Part shown: positions 58,614 to 64,000 of the stretch, one piece after another
Position numbering within the stretch: the stretch's first letter is position 1
How the letters are laid out: each line of letters begins with the position of its first letter
Assembly (NCBI GenBank): GCA_963749485.1
Contig: CAVVMV010000018.1
Coordinates: forward strand, 58,815-122,814
Length of the DNA stretch: 64,000 nucleotides
DNA from: JAZGGS01 sp963749485
GTDB lineage: Bacteria > Bacteroidota > Ignavibacteria > Ignavibacteriales > Ignavibacteriaceae
Direction: 5' to 3'
Program-made: the position numbers and the translations under genes
Notes under the pieces: generated by a model
What the model was told of the DNA's origin: nothing
What the model saw: only the letters and a program-made list of their open reading frames with translations
The model's database searches: none

Positions 58614-58634
58614 AATTTTTTCTCCTATAATTCG

Positions 58635-58708
58635 TAGCGGGGGAGGGATTCGAACCCCCGACACGTGGATTATGATTCCACTGCTCTAACCAACTGAGCT
58701 ACCCCGCC
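58635..58708 (-). tRNA. tRNA-Met (CAT anticodon), elongator type
   Basis: Read on the minus strand it folds as a cloverleaf: acceptor GGCGGGG paired with CCCCGCT (first pair G-T), D-arm GCTC..GAGC with AGTTGGTTA loop, anticodon arm GTGGA-ATCATAA-TCCAC with CAT, and T-arm GGGGG-TTCGAAT-CCCTC. The discriminator is A and CCA is not encoded. CAT could also be tRNA-Ile2 modified by TilS, but the GGCGGGGTAGCTCAG start resembles elongator tRNA-Met. Confidence 0.93.
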
Positions 58709-58720
58709 CAATTGAGCTTG

Positions 58721-58753
58721 TAAATATAATTATAAAACCTTGTAATTTCCAAA
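58721..58753 (-). promoter_or_regulatory. Candidate promoter for tRNA-Met and secG
   Basis: On the minus strand TTTG (58753-58750), 21 bases, TATATTTA (58728-58721): one mismatch to TAnnTTTG. It ends 12 bases before the mature tRNA 5' end, a typical leader length. Confidence 0.45.
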
Positions 58754-58787
58754 AATTCAACTTTTTTGAGATGATAAATCAATCAGT

Positions 58788-59631
58788 TTACAGCTTATTG
58801 CGGATATTAATGAAGTATTCATTTCTGTAAATATCAGCATCATTGCTCTGGAAATTCTTACGGAGCATATCCGCTGTTATGAAGACGCTGGTTTGTACTT
58901 GCAATCCTTTCGATCGGATCAGGATGAGTGGAAAGAAATACTTCCACTGAACTGCTTGTGCCAACCAGCCCTTCATATTCTAATTTTTCAAAAAAGAATT
59001 TAACTCCACCGGGATAATATCTTGTATCTTTAAGATATTCAAATGAGTACTCATCAGATTCATCTTCGTCGTGCCGGGAATTTGCAAGGAATGTCAACCC
59101 GACAAATAAGTTCGCAGCAATTTCTGCAAGTACAGATGGATTTTCTCCGAGTAAAATTCCAAACAAAATTGAAGTGCCGTAGTAAGCCGTTAATCTTTGA
59201 GTAGTGTGTCTTCGCTCTGCATGTGCAATTTCATGTCCTACAACACCAGCCAGTGCAGCTTCAGAATCGAGGTAGAGCAGCAAACCCGTGTAGAGATAAA
59301 TGTATCCCCCCGGAACGCAAAAAGCATTAAGAACATTAGGGTCATCAATAATTTCCAGCTGGTAAGGAAAAATATTTTTGTTCTCTACTTTTGCAGAAGC
59401 GAGTATGTGATTAAAAATCCTTTGTTGAATATATAATTTAACAGAAGGATCGCCGTAATAAATGGGATACTCTGACGGATTACTTCTTATCTCCTGGTCG
59501 ATATCCATCCCAAGCTGGACATCATCTTCTTTTGTAAAGAGGTTTATTCCTTCTAATGTATCGCAGGAGTTTGTAAAAAGTGTAAGCGAGAACGCAGTGA
59601 GAAAAATCAGGTTGTAAAATTTTTTAATCAT
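58788..59631 (-). CDS. M48-family metalloprotease, putative lipoprotein, C-terminal frameshift
   Basis: An exported zinc endopeptidase of about 280 residues, like BepA/LoiP-type envelope quality-control proteases. The ATG at 59631 opens a signal (FYNLIFLTAFSLTLFTNSC) whose cysteine could be lipidated, though TNSC is a marginal lipobox. VLNAFCVPGGYIYLYTGLL is followed by VVGHEIAHAERRHTTQ (HExxH) and NSRHDEDESDEYSFEYL with the third zinc ligand. STHPDPIERIASTNQRL ends the core. An indel near 58870 joins the tail ..NFQSNDADIYRNEYFINI to 58788. The start overlaps obg by eight bases. Confidence 0.88.
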
Positions 59632-60619
59632 CTTCCTCCTCCAAAGTTTTCCAGAGCACATCTAATAATTTTTTTATCCCATAACCTGTTATCGAAGAAA
59701 ATACCAGCGGCTCTGAATTAACACCATCAAATTTATGTTTTAATAATTTTTTAATACTCTCCTCATCAACCAAATCTGCTTTGGAAAAAGATACAATAAT
59801 TTTTTTGCCTGTCAACCTGGTGCTGTAATTTTTCAATTCACCCAATAGAACCTTAAAATCTTCATCATAATTTTCGGAACTAACTTCAATCATAACAAGC
59901 AGGATTCGGGTTCTTTCAATATGTCTTAAGAATTTATGACCAAGCCCTTTTCCTTCATGCGCACCTTCAATTATTCCCGGGATGTCTGCCATTGTAAAAC
60001 TTTTGTACTCTTTATAGTTTACAATTCCCAGGTTTGGTTCAAGTGTGGTGAATGGATAATCTGCAATTTTAGGACGCGCTGCAGATACTTTAGAGATAAG
60101 TGTTGATTTACCTGCATTCGGAAACCCAACCAATCCAACATCAGCAATAAGTTTAAGCTCCAGTACTATTTTATTAGACCCACCCGATTTACCTAGTTCT
60201 GCATATCTTGGTGCACGGTTTGTTGGAGTTGCAAAGTTACTGTTTCCTTTACCCCCTTTACCACCCTTTGCCAGCGTAACTTGCTTTTTATCTTTATCAA
60301 GATCGAAAAGAGTTTCACCAGTTTCAAAATCTTTTATGATGGTGCCAACTGGAATATTAATGATTATATCTTCACCTTTCTTACCATCTTTAAGTGAAGT
60401 TCCGCCTGCATCGCCGTCATCAGCTTTATATTTTTTCTTGTACCTGAAATCTAAAAGTGTATTGAGATTATGATGTGCTTTAAGAATAATGCTGCCTCCC
60501 CTGCCGCCGTTTCCACCGGATGGACCACCCTTTGGAACAAACTTTTCCCTCCTGAATGCTACAGCGCCGTCACCCCCCTTCCCCGCCTCCACTTCGACGA
60601 CCGCATAATCTATGAACAT
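59624..60619 (-). CDS. obg: GTPase Obg/CgtA
   Basis: An essential GTPase of 50S ribosome assembly and stress control. The N-terminal glycine-rich Obg fold includes GKGGDGAVAFRREKFVPKGG and PSGGNGGRGGSIILKA. The G domain (from about residue 160) has GLVGFPNAGKSTLISKVS, the switch DYPFTTLEPNLG, DIPG and SFSKADLV. There is no long C-terminal OCT domain. The 331-residue frame is intact. Its ATG overlaps the stop of the acidic protein by one base (TAATG). Confidence 0.95.
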   Translation of the reverse strand: MFIDYAVVEVEAGKGGDGAVAFRREKFVPKGGPSGGNGGRGGSIILKAHHNLNTLLDFRYKKKYKADDGDAGGTSLKDGKKGEDIIINIPVGTIIKDFETGETLFDLDKDKKQVTLAKGGKGGKGNSNFATPTNRAPRYAELGKSGGSNKIVLELKLIADVGLVGFPNAGKSTLISKVSAARPKIADYPFTTLEPNLGIVNYKEYKSFTMADIPGIIEGAHEGKGLGHKFLRHIERTRILLVMIEVSSENYDEDFKVLLGELKNYSTRLTGKKIIVSFSKADLVDEESIKKLLKHKFDGVNSEPLVFSSITGYGIKKLLDVLWKTLEEEDD

Positions 60620-62650
60620 TAAACTTGCCTGAAGTAGTTAGAAACTGCGTTTGTAAAGATAACGGCTTCTTTTGAGAACGGACTAATTTTATAAGAGAAA
60701 AATACTCCCTTTAAAATTTCTGTTGCTCCTTTGTAAGACGAACATTCAGAAATTTTTTCTATAGTAGTAACAAAATCCATTTCATCACCACCAAAAATCG
60801 AAGCAGTGATTTTCTTAATCTCTTTTCTTTTCATATAACTGAACAGATCATTTTTGCGTTTGATAAATTCTTCGGCAGGTTGTTTATCCTCTTCCAATTC
60901 TTCACTCTCCTCATCAAGCTGGTGAGGTTCGTTATTTATTTCTTCCAATACCTCATCAACATCCTTTACCTCTTCATCTTTATGCTCAGCAGAAGTTTCT
61001 TCATCTTTTGTAAAAGCAATTTCGTCAACTGTTTCCAGGTCTGAATCAATTGAATCAATTTCCGAAAGTTCCTCTTCACCCGGAAATTTCTGCTCCACAT
61101 CTACCTCAGAAGATCCGGTTTCCGGCAGGTCTTCCACGAAATCTTTTATTTCTTCCTGCTCAGGTTCAGGAAGATCAACTACTTCCGGCGTATCCGTTGT
61201 TATTCCATCAAGCTCTTCAAAAACTTGCAGCAGATCATCCTCCAACGAATTCAACTCTTCGGCAATTTCCAGTTCACCATCTGCATCATCTAAATAAGTT
61301 TCTTCATCTGTTTCTACTTCACCTGGAACTGAAGTTTCAGGTATTTCATTTTTTTCAATTATATCTTCCCCTGGTTTATCAACTTCCGATTGTTCTACAA
61401 AATAATCATCAATCATCTCTTCAACAATTTCTTTTTCAGAAATGGTATCGATCTACCTGCTCATCCGGTTTTTCGATATCAATTCCATCTTCGCCAGAAT
61501 GATCATTAGTTTCCTCAGTTTCTTCTACAACGCTTTCTTCGTCCGTAATTTCTTCAAATAGTTCTTCCGCCGAAGTTTCATCTGTGACTTTCTCAATTGA
61601 ATTTTCATCATCTAACTCCTTCAATTCTTGCTCATACATATCTATAAGTTTTTTTTCTTCAAAATTTAGGAGGTCACCCATCTCTGCATTTTCTATATCT
61701 GCAGCATGATCTTCTGCCAGTTGTCCGAGAGTTTTCGGTTCCGCTTTTTCATCCTGGCCTCCATCAGTTTCTTCATCAACATCCTTTTCTTCTTCTTTTA
61801 CAGACTGTTCATCGACCGGGATACTTTCTGTTTGTTCATCACTTTCTAAATTCTCTTCAACTTCAGCTTTTTCTGTTTCAGGTTCAACCGGAGATGGAGT
61901 AAACAGAATTTTCTGAATTTCTTCAATATCGTATTCTTTCTTTGCACCTTCTGTAACAGGTACTGCGCGGCGAAGATTTAAAAGATAATTAACAAGGTTT
62001 TTTTCTTTTAAAAGAATTTCTACTGCAATTGGAGATACCTTTGTTTTATCCAGTCCGCCTATATTGAAAAAATCACCAATAGATTTAAGCGCATTATAGA
62101 TAAGCTGGTCTGCATTTGATTTAAATAGTTCGCGGTCAATTTTGTTCAAGATAAGATCGAATTCAGTTGCCGAAAGTTGTACAATTTTTCTTTTGGATAA
62201 GTATGCGGCAAGAACATTTTTTATATAATCATAATAATAGACGTAGCTGAGCATCATTTCCAGCTCATCTGCAGAAACATATTTAAGATCGTGGTAGATT
62301 AATTTAGTGACCGACCATTTGGGTCTGACTACGTAATTTGCATTAAATGATACTGCCTGGATAATAAGTTTTTTAACATCCTCGATTGAGATCTTCTTGG
62401 TTTTTTTAATCTCACTGGATATCTCATGAAAACGCTGAAAGATCTCATTACCAGAATAATCGAAATATGAATTCTGCAGAAGTTTTTTCCTATCGACATA
62501 AATCATATAATCGAGTTCGGCTGAAATGTAGCGAAGTATGGCAGGATGCAAATCAGTACCTGCCAGCTTTTCATAAGTAAAAAAGGCACCAAGCCCTTTA
62601 ACCTTGTTGAGACAAAAATCGCTTATAAATTTTATCTCTTTTTCAAACAT
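60619..62650 (-). CDS. Long acidic protein of unknown function, one frameshift
   Basis: I do not recognise a family. Joining the two frames across an indel near 61440 gives about 675 residues. The first ~270 are a helical, non-acidic domain (FISDFCLNKVKGLGAFFTYE, YVYYYDYIKNVLAAYLSKRK). A very Glu/Asp-rich, low-complexity region of roughly 300 residues follows. A compact C-terminal domain ends it (KIKKITASIFGGDEMDFVTT, YKGATEILKGVFFSYKISPF). It has no signal peptide and is probably cytoplasmic. The start is the ATG at 62650 with a GAGAG site; a GTG at 62674 is less likely. Its one-base overlap with obg suggests tight coupling. Confidence 0.72.
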
Positions 62651-62682
62651 TATTGTTCTCTCATTATTAGACACCGCAAGAT

Positions 62683-62716
62683 AAAAAAAATCCCGATTAA
62701 AGTTTAACCGGGATTT
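62683..62716 (-). terminator. Rho-independent terminator after sdhB
   Basis: AAATCCCG (62688-62695) pairs with CGGGATTT (62709-62716), with a second partly paired A/T stretch inside. On the minus strand a T-run follows (complement of the A-run 62683-62690). It separates sdhB from the acidic protein gene. Confidence 0.87.
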
Positions 62717-62762
62717 ATATTGATCTTATTTTCGCCAAATCATCTCAAAGGTAGGATATTTT

Positions 62763-63527
62763 TTATACGTCCTGAGTTTTTAGCTTAGCCGAAACAAAAT
62801 CCCTGTTCATTCTTGCAATGTTTGTGACTGAGATTCCTTTGGGGCATTCTGCTTCGCAAGCATAAGTATTTGTGCAGCTTCCAAATCCCATTTCATCCAT
62901 AACTGCAACCATTTTCTGCACTCTTTGATTTCTTTCAGGCTGCCCTTGAGGAAGAAGTGCATATTGGGAAACCTTTGCCCCGACAAACAACATTGCAGAT
63001 GCATTTTTACAAGCTGCCACACAAGCACCGCAGCCAATACACTCAGCGGCATCCATTGCAAGTGAGGATGTTTCTTTAGAAATGGGAATTTCATTAGCAT
63101 CCGGTACACCGCCAGTGTTAATAGAAACGTAACCGCCGGCTTGCAAAATCTTATCCATTCCTGCCCGCTCAACAATCAGATCCTTCAAAACCGGAAAAGC
63201 TTTTGCCCGGAATGGTTCAATGTAAATTGTTTCACCCTCTGCAAAATTCCGCATATGAAGCTGGCAGGTAGCAATTTTTGGTATTTTGCTGTGCGGATGA
63301 CCATTTATAACCAATCCGCAAGTACCGCAAATACCTTCACGGCAATCGCTTTCGAATGCAACAGGATTTTTTCCTTCCCTTTCCAGTCGGTCGTTCAGTT
63401 CATCCAGCATTTCAAGTATTGATGCTTCCGGTGAAACAGAAACTTTAAATTTTTCAAAGCTACCAACTGATTTTGGAGATTCCTGTCTCCATATCATCAA
63501 AGTTAAATTCATATTTTCGCTACTCAT
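62763..63527 (-). CDS. sdhB: Succinate dehydrogenase/fumarate reductase iron-sulfur subunit
   Basis: This subunit passes electrons from the flavoprotein to the membrane quinone site. The 254-residue protein has the plant-type 2Fe-2S motif CREGICGTCGLVINGHPHS with a distal cysteine in IATCQLHM. The C-terminal clusters are CIGCGACVAACKNASAMLF and CEAECPKGI with CTNTYAC. The HPHSK loop and the long FVGAKVSQYALLPQGQPERN region resemble the Bacteroidota-type (b-type, single cytochrome) complex. Its ATG overlaps the sdhA stop by one base (TAATG). A strong terminator ends the operon. Confidence 0.95.
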   Translation of the reverse strand: MSSENMNLTLMIWRQESPKSVGSFEKFKVSVSPEASILEMLDELNDRLEREGKNPVAFESDCREGICGTCGLVINGHPHSKIPKIATCQLHMRNFAEGETIYIEPFRAKAFPVLKDLIVERAGMDKILQAGGYVSINTGGVPDANEIPISKETSSLAMDAAECIGCGACVAACKNASAMLFVGAKVSQYALLPQGQPERNQRVQKMVAVMDEMGFGSCTNTYACEAECPKGISVTNIARMNRDFVSAKLKTQDV

Positions 63528-64000
63528 TATTTGTAACTCCTTGTAGCTAGTTTCACATTTTCAAATTCAAGAGGTTCTTTATGAAGTTTCCATTTCCCAA
63601 TTTCCTTGAACTCCCACGCCGACACGTGAGTAAATTCATCATCATTGCGCAAAGCTTCTCCCTCTTTAGTTTGATGTTCTTCACGGAAATGTCCGCCGCA
63701 AGATTCATTTCTATCAAGCGCATCAACAGCCATTAGTTCACCAAGTTCGAGATAATCGGCAACTCTTCCTGCACGTTCTAAAGTTTGATTTATGTCTGCA
63801 TCAACGCCAACTACTTTTACATTTTTCCAGAAGTCATCGCGTAATTCTTTTATTTCTTCAATTGCTTCCTTTAATCCTTTTTCATTTGCGAGCCATACCA
63901 ACTTTACCCCACATAACTCTACCTAATTTCTTGTGAATTTCATCTACGGTTTTATTGCCATTCACCGAAAGAAGTTTTTTAATATTATCATCAACTTCTT
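63527..64000 (-). CDS. sdhA: Succinate dehydrogenase/fumarate reductase flavoprotein subunit, C-terminal part
   Basis: Only the C-terminal ~155 residues are in the window. They include DDNIKKLLSVNGNKTVDEIH and KLGRVMWGKVGMARN. After an indel near 63900 these join EKGLKEAIEEIKELRDDFW, LELGELMAVDALDRNESCGG and HFREEHQTKEGEALRNDDEF. The RxESRGxHxRxD-like segment, seen here as RNESCGGHFREEHQT, carries the arginine/histidine pair contacting FAD and substrate; SCGGHFR is the Bacteroidota/Wolinella-like variant. The catalytic flavin domain lies outside. sdhB follows with a one-base overlap. Confidence 0.92.

Noticed and set aside
58614..58664. Upstream in-frame start for secG
   Set aside because: It would place the SecG N-terminus inside the tRNA-Met gene; the ATG at 58613 has a good ribosome-binding site.
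61000..61416. Long plus-strand frame opposite the acidic protein
   Set aside because: A Glu/Asp-rich gene makes long antisense frames (Ser/Leu/Phe-rich); the minus frame has flanking domains and coupling to obg.
1..64000. CRISPR arrays, insertion sequences, prophage genes or defence islands
   Set aside because: No regularly spaced direct repeats, transposases, integrases or restriction genes were seen on either strand.

Overview
This window is AT-rich, gene-dense bacterial chromosome. I infer a member of the Bacteroidota/Ignavibacteria side of the FCB group. Three things point that way. Two secreted proteases end in type IX secretion (T9SS) sorting domains with the NYPNPFNP signature. Several intergenic regions carry the Bacteroidota-type promoter TTG-N19..21-TAnnTTTG. 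The window also encodes families typical of that lineage (a DUF4837 lipoprotein, a DUF2723 membrane protein, the DUF6249 protein beside an ECF sigma factor). No insertion sequence, prophage, CRISPR array or rRNA operon was seen, and only one tRNA. This is mostly conserved housekeeping DNA.

The dominant technical feature is fragmentation. About half of the genes, including essential ones (secA, lnt, tilS, rlmN), are split by one or more +1/-1 frameshifts while all conserved motifs remain in order. I read these as base-call indels, not decay, and give each gene its full reconstructed span.

Layout. 0-4 kb: a leftward beta-oxidation operon (fadN-like dehydrogenase, acyl-CoA ligase) divergent from an XRE/ScfR-type acyl-CoA regulator, with a palindrome between them. 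4-7.3 kb: a rightward operon of glycerophosphodiesterase, alpha/beta hydrolase and GlpD. 7.4-13.8 kb: leftward threonine aldolase, lnt, dedA, ispF, acyP and era, then an anti-sigma/ECF sigma pair divergent from a DUF6249 membrane protein. Three copies of one bipartite promoter lie in that divergent gap. 14.4-18.6 kb: redox genes (trxB, queG, Rieske protein, metallo-beta-lactamase-fold protein, ferredoxin, broken c-type cytochrome). 18.9-23 kb: a PA-domain protein without a peptidase domain, two TPR/membrane proteins, an exported YidD-like protein and an acyl-CoA dehydrogenase. 23-25.4 kb: rlmN, a SpoU methyltransferase and a GNAT protein. 25.4-32 kb: AlbA_2 protein, large TPR lipoprotein, PII and secA. 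32-37 kb: glnE and a DUF2723 protein. 37-43.4 kb: DUF4837 lipoprotein, SEC59-like kinase, ftsH, hpt, tilS, greA. 43.4-48.4 kb: two divergent T9SS metalloproteases. 48.4-55 kb: AddB-like nuclease, CYTH protein, outer-membrane protein, redoxin, M14 peptidase. 55-58.6 kb: zinc-ribbon protein, rpsU, LOG protein, dacB, secG. 58.6-64 kb: tRNA-Met, M48 peptidase, obg, an acidic protein, sdhB and partial sdhA.

Together the genes describe a heterotroph that degrades fatty acids and glycerophospholipids, feeds electrons through acyl-CoA and succinate dehydrogenases, adjusts nitrogen metabolism with PII and GlnE, and exports proteases by Sec plus T9SS. The most interesting local system is the self-contained ECF sigma/anti-sigma/DUF6249 circuit with its three matching promoters. 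No wholly novel multi-gene system is evident.
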